Source: Clostridiales bacterium (GTDB taxonomy: Bacteria > Bacillota > Clostridia > Lutisporales > Lutisporaceae). Taken from it: a stretch of 9,467 bases of DNA. The notes under the pieces were generated by a model. The model worked only from the letters and a program-made list of their open reading frames with translations, was not told where the DNA came from and made no database searches. Positions 1 to 6,587 of the stretch are shown in pieces (positions within the stretch are counted from its first letter, which is position 1; each line of letters opens with the position of its first letter). The DNA is taken from NCBI GenBank assembly GCA_012522255.1, contig JAAYKT010000426.1, forward strand, positions 1 to 9,467, given 5' to 3'. Position numbers and translations under genes: made by a program.

Positions 1-116
1 ATCCAAAATGCACCTATAGCCACACCTGATAACATAAGCAATGTTAAAACCATATATAAAACTGTATTGTTCTTAACCTGGTTAAACAGCAAATATTTAA
101 AGCGCTTTAACAACAA
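1..116 (-). CDS. spoIIM: Probable stage II sporulation protein M, N-terminal fragment
   Basis: This gene runs off the left edge; only the first 38 codons are visible. SpoIIM is a mother-cell membrane protein of the SpoIID-SpoIIM-SpoIIP complex that drives engulfment of the forespore. What is seen: a strong GGAGGTGA ribosome binding site (121-128), seven bases from its GGAGG core to a TTG start (114-116), then a short basic segment (LLKRFKYLLFNQVKNN) leading into a hydrophobic membrane helix (LYMVLTLLMLSGVAIGAFW). That layout of a short basic cytoplasmic N-terminus plus first membrane segment ending in a GAF/GAFW-like motif fits SpoIIM. The neighbour is a nudF-type gene 66 bases upstream, and nudF and spoIIM are near neighbours in Bacillus subtilis, which supports the call. 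The second TTG (111-113) is an alternative start. With so little sequence, another small membrane protein cannot be excluded. Confidence 0.62.
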   Translation of the reverse strand, partial: MLLKRFKYLLFNQVKNNTVLYMVLTLLMLSGVAIGAFW

Positions 117-182
117 AGCGTCACCTCCGGGATATTGTCCATTTTCAATTAAATATATGCCTGTTTATCCACAAATATTCTT

Positions 183-710
183 TTACATTAATAATCCCAA
201 GGACAAAGCTATAGCTGTTTTCGAATCTCTTATCAATCCTTTATTCAGCATTTTAAGAGATTCTTTTATATCTAATTTTACAACATTTATGAATTCATCT
301 TCATCGGGGGTTAATTGGCTCGGTGTCAAATCCTCTGCCTTATAAACATAAATTATTTCATTGGAGAACCCCGGTGAAGAATAAAAACTGCCAAGCAAAG
401 TAAGCTTATCGGCAGCAAACCCGATTTCTTCCTGTAATTCTCTCATGGCACACTCATATGGCACCTCATCTTTTTCGAGCTTTCCAGCGGGGACCTCCAA
501 AAGTTCCATGTCCAAAGCCTTTCTGTATTGCCTAACAAAATAAATCTCTCCATCTTTTGTGACGGGTAAAATGGCCACGGCACCGGGATGTCTTACAATT
601 TCCCGCGTAGCTGTGTTATCATTTGGCAATAATACGGTCTCGACATCCAATCTAAGAATTTTACCGTCATATACAGTATCAGATTTCAATGTTTTTTCAA
701 AATAATCCAT
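183..710 (-). CDS. nudF: NUDIX hydrolase, ADP-ribose pyrophosphatase type
   Basis: A cytoplasmic enzyme of 175 residues that most likely hydrolyses ADP-ribose to AMP and ribose-5-phosphate. The NUDIX box is complete at residues 76-98 and fits Gx5Ex7REUxEExGU exactly: G76, E82, R90-E91, E94-E95 and G97, whose glutamates bind the catalytic metal. The upstream segment (GAVAILPV, then IYFVRQYRKALDMELLEVPAGKLE) is typical of the ADP-ribose subfamily rather than MutT. The length is normal. The ATG at 710 has only a weak purine stretch before it. The gene is divergent from cls and followed 66 bases later by a probable spoIIM on the same strand, with no terminator visible between them, so co-transcription is likely. 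Substrate preference within the NUDIX family is inferred, not proved. Confidence 0.88.
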   Translation of the reverse strand: MDYFEKTLKSDTVYDGKILRLDVETVLLPNDNTATREIVRHPGAVAILPVTKDGEIYFVRQYRKALDMELLEVPAGKLEKDEVPYECAMRELQEEIGFAADKLTLLGSFYSSPGFSNEIIYVYKAEDLTPSQLTPDEDEFINVVKLDIKESLKMLNKGLIRDSKTAIALSLGLLM

Positions 711-888
711 TTTATCAACTTCATTTTAATAATTTATGTTTACTTTTCTTCAATTCGGTTATCGGTTACTATTCACACTATAGGGTATAACATCATTTGT
801 GATTATATATTATTCTAACATTCGTAGGAATAAAAACACACCTATGTTATAATAAATTGACCAATAAAATCTATAGGTGGTAACGTTA
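711..888. promoter_or_regulatory. Divergent intergenic region between nudF and cls
   Basis: This region must hold the promoters of both divergent genes. Seen on the plus strand: an extended -10 element for cls (listed separately). Seen on the minus strand: TATAAT at 802-807, a possible nudF -10, but without a good -35 box at the right distance, so it is tentative. A perfect tandem repeat of the 7-mer TCGGTTA lies at 755-768. A 7-bp inverted repeat, CACCTAT (839-845) and ATAGGTG (873-879), brackets the cls -10 element and overlaps the cls ribosome binding site. No protein-coding potential was seen. Confidence 0.45.
845..853 (+). promoter_or_regulatory. Extended -10 promoter element of cls
   Basis: The sequence TGTTATAAT is a perfect extended -10 (TGN-TATAAT) of a SigA-type promoter. 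It lies 35 bases before the cls ATG, so transcription would start near 860 and give a leader of about 30 bases. No convincing -35 hexamer is present at 17 bases spacing, which is common for extended -10 promoters. A 7-bp inverted repeat flanks it. Confidence 0.55.
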
Positions 889-2322
889 ATGCAAATATTA
901 GAGCACTTTCTTTCAGCTTTTTTTTTAATCAATACAATTATAACGGTCATGGTTATTATTCTGGAAAGAAAAAGGCCTGAAAAGACCATAGCCTGGCTTA
1001 TGATAATTGTACTTTTGCCTCCTTTTGGCCTGATTCTATACTTGTTTCTGGGTAGGAACTGGAAGAGACATAAATTGGGTGATGAAATAAGTCCAATCAT
1101 TAAAGAGATTTTATCATGCACTGTTAAAAATATTGAATCATCCGATTACATTTCATTAATAAAACTCTTAAACAAAAATAGTGATTCAACTATTTTTATT
1201 AATAATGATATTACAATTTTTAAAGATGGCGTCGAAAAATTCGATGCATTTAAAAATGAATTAAAAAAAGCCAAGCATCATATCCATTTAGAATATTACA
1301 TAGTGAAAAACGACCAAATCGGCAATGAGATAAAAGATATACTTATTGAAAAAGCCAAAGAAGGTGTAAAAGTAATATTCATATACGATAGAGTCGGTTC
1401 AATAAAACTCGGTAAAGAGTACATTCAGAGTTTGACTAACGCCGGTATAGAAGTGCTGCAATACAGTTATTTCCTTGCACCTATACTTACCAAATTCAAT
1501 ACGCAAATAAACTATAGAAACCATAGAAAAATTACGGTAATTGACGGTTATACCGGTTTTGTGGGCGGTGCCAATATCGGGGATGAGTATTTGGGCAAAG
1601 GTAAACTGGGCTATTGGAGAGACACACACCTTATGGTTAAAGGGGACTTTGTACTGGGACTGCAAGCAGTCTTTTTAGACGATTATTTAACTATTAAACG
1701 TGCCAATAATGATTACACTTTTAATGACGAAGATATTGAAAGTTACTTTCCCGTTTCACAAAACTGTACAGGCAAAGTCATGCAACTTGTAAAAAGCGGC
1801 CCCGATTCTCCTTATCCCGCGATACTACAAAGTTATATTAAAATGATCGGTATGGCAAAAAAACAAATATTCATATCTTCACCTTATTTCGTGCCAAGCG
1901 AAAGTATCATGGAAGCTTTGAGGGTTGCTGCTTTAGGAGGAATCGACGTAAGAATCCTTTTCCCGGGACAATATGATCATTTTATTGTTTACTATGCTTC
2001 AAGAACTTATCTTTATGAACTGATTAAAAGCGGTGCAAAGGTTTATTTTTATGACAAAAACAGTTTTGTGCATTCCAAATTCATCTCTATAGACGGTGAA
2101 ATTTCACAGGTAGGGACTGCTAACATGGATATCAGAAGTTTTGAACTCAACTATGAAATAAATGCTGTTATATTTGACAAAGAAAAAACGCAAGAGTTAG
2201 ATAATTTATTTTTCGAAGATTTGGAGAAAAGCACCCTGATTAATTCAAATTTTTATAAGAATCTGCCAAGGCACATTAAGTTTATTGAAGCACTGACAAG
2301 GTTGTTTTCATACCTGTTATAA
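889..2322 (+). CDS. cls: Cardiolipin synthase (phospholipase D superfamily)
   Basis: A membrane enzyme of 477 residues that makes cardiolipin by condensing two phosphatidylglycerol molecules and releasing glycerol. Two membrane segments lie at about residues 7-25 and 35-54, separated by the ERKRPEKTIAW segment typical of bacterial Cls. Two complete HKD motifs follow: HRKITVID (H212, K214, D219) and HSKFISID (H395, K397, D402), each with its downstream GGAN or GTAN segment. The length matches the family (about 480). The ATG at 889 is preferred because GGTGG (876-880) sits eight bases before it; a GTG at 877 in the same frame overlaps that site and is unlikely. It is the only plus-strand gene here, divergent from nudF and convergent with spo0A. 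All catalytic residues are present, so it should be active. Confidence 0.95.
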   Translation: MQILEHFLSAFFLINTIITVMVIILERKRPEKTIAWLMIIVLLPPFGLILYLFLGRNWKRHKLGDEISPIIKEILSCTVKNIESSDYISLIKLLNKNSDSTIFINNDITIFKDGVEKFDAFKNELKKAKHHIHLEYYIVKNDQIGNEIKDILIEKAKEGVKVIFIYDRVGSIKLGKEYIQSLTNAGIEVLQYSYFLAPILTKFNTQINYRNHRKITVIDGYTGFVGGANIGDEYLGKGKLGYWRDTHLMVKGDFVLGLQAVFLDDYLTIKRANNDYTFNDEDIESYFPVSQNCTGKVMQLVKSGPDSPYPAILQSYIKMIGMAKKQIFISSPYFVPSESIMEALRVAALGGIDVRILFPGQYDHFIVYYASRTYLYELIKSGAKVYFYDKNSFVHSKFISIDGEISQVGTANMDIRSFELNYEINAVIFDKEKTQELDNLFFEDLEKSTLINSNFYKNLPRHIKFIEALTRLFSYLL

Positions 2323-2458
2323 TAGACACTAATTGTTTGCATGGCAAAAGCTTAGCATCATTAAGTCTGAAATATTGCAAAACCTTGTAGAGTGACCTAC
2401 GCACTAAGCCTTTTGATTATTTATCTAATAAAAATCAAAATAGTCCATTATACTGTGA
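2323..2458. other. Convergent cls/spo0A intergenic region with AT-rich hairpin
   Basis: This space separates the 3' ends of cls and spo0A. It holds an 8-bp perfect inverted repeat, TTTTGATT (2411-2418) and AATCAAAA (2433-2440), with a 14-base AT-rich loop. It could act as a weak terminator on either strand, but the stem has a single G-C pair and no separate T-run follows, so this is tentative. A second imperfect pairing, AAAGCTTAG with CTAAGCCTTT, encloses a roughly 50-base loop on the cls side. No gene is visible. Confidence 0.35.
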
Positions 2459-3262
2459 TTAACTGATTTTCATTTCCAACCTCAGCTTGTCTGCAACCAA
2501 AGCAATGAACTCGGAATTCGTCGGTTTGCCTTTTTGATTATGTATGGTGTACCCAAACAGATTATTAATCACATCTACCCTTCCTCTACCCCAGGCAACT
2601 TCGATAGCATGACGAATCGCCCTTTCAACCCTGCTTTATGTTGTATTGTATTTCCTTGCAATAGAAGGATATAATTCTTTGGTTACCGCACTGAGAAGTT
2701 CTACATTATTAATTACCATTGTTATAGAATCTCTCAGATATAAATAACCTTTTATATGTGCAGGAACGCCGATTTCATGTATCACGTTTGTTATAGCGGC
2801 TTCTAAATCCCTCTCTGTTGTACTGTGTTTAACTATGGAAGAATGTTCAATCAGAGACCTTCTTTCAGGACTTGCACTCATATTGCCCATACACTCTTTC
2901 AACCTTTTAGAGAAAACATCCAAATCAAACGGTTTTATTACATAGTATTCTGCACCCAGTGTTAAAGCTCTTTGAGTTATTTTTTCCTGTCCTACGGCGG
3001 AAAGGACAATAACCTTCGGGAACCTTTCAAGGTTCATGGTATTAAGCTTTTCAAGCACTTCCAGACCATCAAGGTGTGGCATTATTATGTCTAAAACAAC
3101 AATATCCGGCAGTTTTACAGTTATTAATTCGATAGCCTCCAATCCGTCTTTTGCAATGCCAACTATTTCAAAGCCATGCTGACTTTTTAAATAATCACTT
3201 AAAATATTGCAAAATTCTTTGTTGTCATCTACAAGAAGAATTCTTATTCTATCTGTATCCAT
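2459..3262 (-). pseudogene. spo0A: Spo0A sporulation master regulator, interrupted by in-frame TAA
   Basis: Spo0A is the phosphorylation-activated transcription factor that commits the cell to sporulation. The frame from ATG 3262 to the stop at 2459-2461 is 267 codons, exactly the usual size, but codon 209 (2636-2638) is TAA. The receiver domain (about 1-120) is intact: acidic D12-D13, phospho-acceptor D58 in VVLDIIMP, S88, and K110 in IKPF. The effector domain starts near residue 145 and reads normally to ELYPSIARKYNTT, then the stop, then SRVERAIRHAIEVAW and 43 more residues ending KLRLEMKIS. The stop therefore sits where relatives usually carry Ala or another small residue, at the start of the DNA-recognition helix. 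There is no frameshift and no nearby start codon to re-initiate. The start at 3262 is chosen for its AGGAGG (3269-3274) six bases upstream; an ATG at 3304 is rejected. A natural null allele, a sequence error or readthrough all remain possible. Confidence 0.9.
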
Positions 3263-3268
3263 TTTATT

Positions 3269-3274
3269 CCTCCT
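3269..3274 (-). promoter_or_regulatory. Ribosome binding site of spo0A
   Basis: A perfect AGGAGG on the minus strand, six bases before the ATG at 3260-3262. It fixes the start of Spo0A at MDTDRIRILLVDD and rules out the longer in-frame start at 3304, which would add 14 non-conserved residues. Its perfection shows that translation initiation has not decayed although the gene carries a stop codon. Confidence 0.85.
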
Positions 3275-3296
3275 ATCCTCGTCTTTAAAATAACTG

Positions 3297-3303
3297 TTCG
3301 ACA
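3297..3303 (-). promoter_or_regulatory. 0A-box-like site upstream of spo0A
   Basis: On the minus strand the sequence reads TTGTCGAAC, containing TGTCGAA, an exact match to the Spo0A-binding consensus TGNCGAA, 34 bases upstream of the spo0A ATG. Autoregulation of spo0A through 0A boxes is known in Bacillus subtilis. A loose SigH-like pair (GCAGGGAAT, 12 bases, GTCGAACAG, one mismatch in each half) overlaps the same spot. A single 7-mer can occur by chance, but the location directly before spo0A makes it plausible. Confidence 0.5.
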
Positions 3304-3378
3304 ATAAGTTAATTATTCCCTGCTAATTAATACCAAATATCGTATACAAAATAAAAACAATTTAAGACATATTTTGAG

Positions 3379-3415
3379 CAGTTATGGTGCCAGGCACGAC
3401 AGTTAGTCAGTTATG
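3379..3415. repeat. Small palindrome with flanking CAGTTATG direct repeats
   Basis: Between the spoIVB terminator and spo0A lies an 11-base perfect palindrome GTGCCAGGCAC (3387-3397; 5-bp arms around a central A). It is flanked by the direct repeat CAGTTATG (3379-3386 and 3408-3415), with a third partial copy CAGTTAG at 3400-3406. It is more GC-rich than its surroundings. The form is like an intergenic REP or miniature-element remnant, but from one copy the nature cannot be decided; a protein-binding site is also possible. Confidence 0.4.
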
Positions 3416-3416
3416 T

Positions 3417-3451
3417 AAAAAGCCGATTGTGAGAAACCACAAACCGGCTTT
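3417..3451 (-). terminator. Rho-independent terminator of spoIVB
   Basis: Fifteen bases after the spoIVB stop the minus strand can form a hairpin with outer stem AAAGCCG/CGGCTTT (3445-3451 with 3419-3425) and inner stem TTGTG/CACAA, separated by a small bulge. The 3' arm runs into TTTTT (3421-3417). It separates spoIVB transcription from spo0A, implying that spo0A has its own promoter. Confidence 0.75.
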
Positions 3452-3465
3452 GTAAAATTCAACTT

Positions 3466-4809
3466 TTATAAACCCGAAACGGAGTGAAATTCGTCAGTTT
3501 TTTTATCTTTGGTCTCGTTGAACATCCATTCAACAAAAATTCCGTATCCTCTCATAGGGTCATTTACTAAAACGTGGGTTATTGATCCTATTAACTTTCC
3601 ATTTTGTATTATCGGGCTACCGGACATTCCTTGAACAATACCACCCGTTTTTTCTATAAGTCTTTTATCCGTAATCTTTATTATCATACCTTTTGAATCA
3701 GCATTATTTTGTTTAAATACTTTTTGTATTTCAACGTCAAATTCTTCTACCTTATCATCTTCAATAGTTGTCAAAATTTTTGCATTTCCTTCTTTAACAT
3801 GAGTACCCAAACCTATAGGCATTATTCTGCCTTTTTTGTTTACCTGTTCAGGGTCTATATAACCGTAAATACCATAAGGTGTGTTCTTTTCGATTATGCC
3901 GTATATACCGTTTTTTTCATTAAATATACCGACAATTTCACCGGGTGAAGATTTTTTTGCCTTTTGTATACTGATAACTTTTGATTTTAGTATTTTACCG
4001 TTATCAATATCCACTAAAAGTCCCGATTCCACATCTGTAATTCCATGGCCTAAAGCAGCAAACCTGCCGCTTATAGGTTCATAAAAAGTTAAAGTTCCAA
4101 CACCTGAAATATTACCTCTAACCCATAAACCAAGCTTGTAAAGCTTATCGTCAATACTCTGTACGGGATTAACCGTTAACTCCAACACCTTTTTATCTCT
4201 TTCAATTTTAACTCTGCATCTTTTGCCTCTGTTACCGTCACTGTTAATAATCTCAACTATATCATTTTCTTTATCCATTATTTTGTTGTTAATCTCTATG
4301 ATTTTATCCCCTATGGCAAATCCCGAATCGGCGGCGGGGCAGGTTTTTTTCCCTTCCTGAACTGTAATAGATGACAAACCAACAATCATAATCCCCTTTG
4401 ATTTTATTTTTACACCGATTGATTCACCCGAAGGTACGACCATCAAATCCGGCAGAATGTTAACGGTCAATTTTTTAATAGGTAAAAAGCCAAATAGCTT
4501 TATTTCTCCTTTTATCGTGCCCGTTGTTTGAGCATTCAAAAAAGTATAGGGTGATAATAAACTTGCTGATTTTACATCTACACTTTTTTGGTTTTGTTCT
4601 AAATCGATATTAAAAATCACATTATTTAGAAATTTTTGTTTTTCTCCTTTTATCATAGTAATTTCATTTGGAAACACTGTGATAATGGAAGATATCGATA
4701 ATATTGTAATCAAAATAAAAAAAGATAATAGCCACTTGATCAATTTTCTATTTTTTGTAAATCCCAATAACTTCACTCTCCTGAATCCCCAAGAGAGTTC
4801 ATCCTTCAT
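3466..4809 (-). CDS. spoIVB: SpoIVB serine peptidase (S55 family)
   Basis: A forespore-made peptidase that crosses into the space between forespore and mother cell and cleaves SpoIVFA, releasing SpoIVFB to process pro-SigmaK. Seen in 447 residues: a membrane anchor at about 25-45, a PDZ domain at about 125-215 with the GFAIGDKIIEINN core, and the S55 peptidase domain. The triad is present: H255 in ALGHGITD, D381 in IKITDKR, S396 in GMSGSPI, matching H236, D363 and S378 of Bacillus subtilis in order and spacing. The ATG at 4809 has a poor ribosome binding site. A TTG at 4767 preceded by AGGAG (4778-4782) would give 433 residues, nearer the usual length, and may be the true start. It lies between recN and spo0A, as in other clostridia. 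I saw no clear SigF/SigG promoter in the 80 bases upstream. Confidence 0.93.
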   Translation of the reverse strand: MKDELSWGFRRVKLLGFTKNRKLIKWLLSFFILITILSISSIITVFPNEITMIKGEKQKFLNNVIFNIDLEQNQKSVDVKSASLLSPYTFLNAQTTGTIKGEIKLFGFLPIKKLTVNILPDLMVVPSGESIGVKIKSKGIMIVGLSSITVQEGKKTCPAADSGFAIGDKIIEINNKIMDKENDIVEIINSDGNRGKRCRVKIERDKKVLELTVNPVQSIDDKLYKLGLWVRGNISGVGTLTFYEPISGRFAALGHGITDVESGLLVDIDNGKILKSKVISIQKAKKSSPGEIVGIFNEKNGIYGIIEKNTPYGIYGYIDPEQVNKKGRIMPIGLGTHVKEGNAKILTTIEDDKVEEFDVEIQKVFKQNNADSKGMIIKITDKRLIEKTGGIVQGMSGSPIIQNGKLIGSITHVLVNDPMRGYGIFVEWMFNETKDKKTDEFHSVSGL

Positions 4810-4862
4810 TTCACTTTCTTATTAATTAACTTTCCTTTTTTAAAGTCCTATTATTCTATTAA

Positions 4863-4888
4863 AATTATTGAAAAAGTAAGCAATAATT
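4863..4888 (-). terminator. AT-rich hairpin just after recN, possible weak terminator
   Basis: A perfect 8-bp inverted repeat, AATTATTG (4863-4870) and CAATAATT (4881-4888), with a 10-base loop, begins one base after the recN stop codon. On the minus strand it is followed by TTAATAG rather than a clear T-run, and the stem has one G-C pair, so termination would be weak. The position between recN and the differently timed spoIVB gives it some meaning. Confidence 0.35.
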
Positions 4889-4889
4889 C

Positions 4890-6578
4890 TTATTTTGTTT
4901 TGCCCAATAATTCTTTGGCCAAGCCAAAAGACAGTTTACTTTCTTTTCCTCCATCCAGCATTTTGGCTAATTCTACTATGCGTTCATCACCGGTAATCTT
5001 TTTTATTGTTGCATAAGTAATATCTTCATCTATAAATTTATAGACGTGGAGATGATTATCTCCTATTGATGCAATTTGTGGCAAATGTGTTATACAAAGG
5101 GTTTGTTTTATACTTGAAATCCATTTAAGTTTATTCGCTACCATATTTGTAGTTTCTCCACCAATTCCTGCATCTATTTCATCAAATATAATGCTTTGCA
5201 CATTTTCTGCTTTTATCAAAACCATTTTGAGTGCAAGCAAAATTCTTGAAGTCTCTCCACCCGAAGCAACCTTTATCAGTGGCCTTTCCACTTCTCCGGG
5301 ATTTGCAGACAAAAAGAACTCAATTTTATCAATACCATTTTTATGAATTAAATTTTCATTTATTTCATTTTTTACTAAAAACTTTGCCCCTTCCATATTT
5401 AGTTCATTTAATTCTTTCTCAATCTTTAATTCAAGTTCTTTTGATATATTGTTACGCATATTCGATAATTTATTTGCTTCATTAAAATATTCCTTTTTTA
5501 AATATTTTAGTATTTCATTCATTTCCATTATAGATTTTTCACTATTTTTTAATCTTTCATATTCAGCTTCTGCTTCTTTTTGATATTCGAAAATTTTTTC
5601 TATAGTTTCGCCATATTTTTTTGATAATTTTTCGATTAAGGATAATCTTTCTTCTATTGCTTCAATTTCATTGCTATTAAATTCAATACCATCTCTATAA
5701 TCCCTCAAGGAACTTTTTAAGTCTTCCAGTTGATAAAGGCTGTTTGCAATTATATTGCCAAATTCACTGACCGCTGTATCAATGCTTTGTATGTTGTTAA
5801 TATCATTAAAACAATTACCCAGATTATCAATAATACTTTTGTTGAAACTTCTGTTTTCGTATAAGACTTCATATATGCCTGAAACAGTGTTGAATATTTT
5901 CTCCGCATTCAGTATAACGGCTCGCCTGTTCTTCAATTTATCCAACTCATCCGGTTTTAGATTTGAATTCTTAATTTCTTCTATCTGGTACTTTAAAAAG
6001 TCCAGTTTTTTTTCTCTTTCCCTACTTTTACCGTATAATTCACTTAATTCTTTATCTAATTTTTCAATTTGAGATGTTAAATCAATCAAGAGTATCTTTA
6101 GATCAGTCAGTTCAGATGTACCAAAATTGTCTACAAGGCCCATATGAAAAGAAGGTCTAAAAAGTCTTTGGTGTTCGTTTTGAGCTACAATATCTAAAAT
6201 ATGTTCCATTATATTTTTTAACATACTTAAAGTGACGGCATGTCCATTTATTCTTGAAAAAGACCTGCCGATATTGCTTACTTCTCTTTGGATTAATAAC
6301 AAATTATCGTTTTCCGGTGATAGGCCATATTCATTTAGAATTGCATTTAGCTCATTGTTTTTTATATTTATTTCGAATATTCCTTCAATAAAGGCTTTGT
6401 CCACACCTGCTCTAATATCTTCTTTTGTAAATCTGTCACCACACAATATACCGATGGCATCAATAACTATTGATTTTCCCGAGCCTGTTTCCCCAGTGAT
6501 AATATTTAAGCCTTTTGTAAAGTTTATTCTTTCGTCTTCAAATATTATATAATTTTTTAGGTGCAGTTCATGGAGCAT
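4890..6578 (-). CDS. recN: DNA repair protein RecN
   Basis: An SMC-like ATPase of 562 residues that acts early at double-strand breaks in recombinational repair. From ATG 6578: Walker A GETGSGKS at 29-36, a coiled-coil-rich middle (about 160-215 and 305-395), the ABC signature SGGETSR at 439-445, Walker B with SIIFDEID at 462-469, and the H-loop ITHLPQIA with H498. The length fits the family (553-576). The ATG at 6578 is chosen over a GTG at 6587 because AGGTG, overlapping the argR stop, lies six bases before it and the protein then begins MLHELHLKNY, as is usual. It follows argR directly, a conserved clostridial and bacillar arrangement, and is likely co-transcribed with nadK and argR. All ATPase motifs are intact. 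Confidence 0.96.
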   Translation of the reverse strand: MLHELHLKNYIIFEDERINFTKGLNIITGETGSGKSIVIDAIGILCGDRFTKEDIRAGVDKAFIEGIFEINIKNNELNAILNEYGLSPENDNLLLIQREVSNIGRSFSRINGHAVTLSMLKNIMEHILDIVAQNEHQRLFRPSFHMGLVDNFGTSELTDLKILLIDLTSQIEKLDKELSELYGKSREREKKLDFLKYQIEEIKNSNLKPDELDKLKNRRAVILNAEKIFNTVSGIYEVLYENRSFNKSIIDNLGNCFNDINNIQSIDTAVSEFGNIIANSLYQLEDLKSSLRDYRDGIEFNSNEIEAIEERLSLIEKLSKKYGETIEKIFEYQKEAEAEYERLKNSEKSIMEMNEILKYLKKEYFNEANKLSNMRNNISKELELKIEKELNELNMEGAKFLVKNEINENLIHKNGIDKIEFFLSANPGEVERPLIKVASGGETSRILLALKMVLIKAENVQSIIFDEIDAGIGGETTNMVANKLKWISSIKQTLCITHLPQIASIGDNHLHVYKFIDEDITYATIKKITGDERIVELAKMLDGGKESKLSFGLAKELLGKTK

Positions 6579-6587
6579 AAAATTCAC

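Noticed and set aside
2449..2458. 10-mer TATACTGTGA shared with 8300-8309, both just after minus-strand genes
   Set aside because: Many repeated 10-mers are expected by chance in 9.5 kb; the flanks do not match.
2636..2638. Reassigned TAA codon (alternative genetic code) as explanation of the Spo0A stop
   Set aside because: TAA ends other genes in this window normally, including cls, nudF, nadK and recN, so global reassignment is not credible.
3263..3304. Longer Spo0A start at ATG 3304
   Set aside because: It adds 14 residues not typical of the family, overlaps the 0A-box-like site, and ignores the perfect AGGAGG before ATG 3262.
5231..6552. Several plus-strand open frames opposite recN, and similar ones opposite spoIVB, nadK and tlyA
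   Set aside because: They are antisense shadows of well-supported genes, with no ribosome binding site or recognisable domain.
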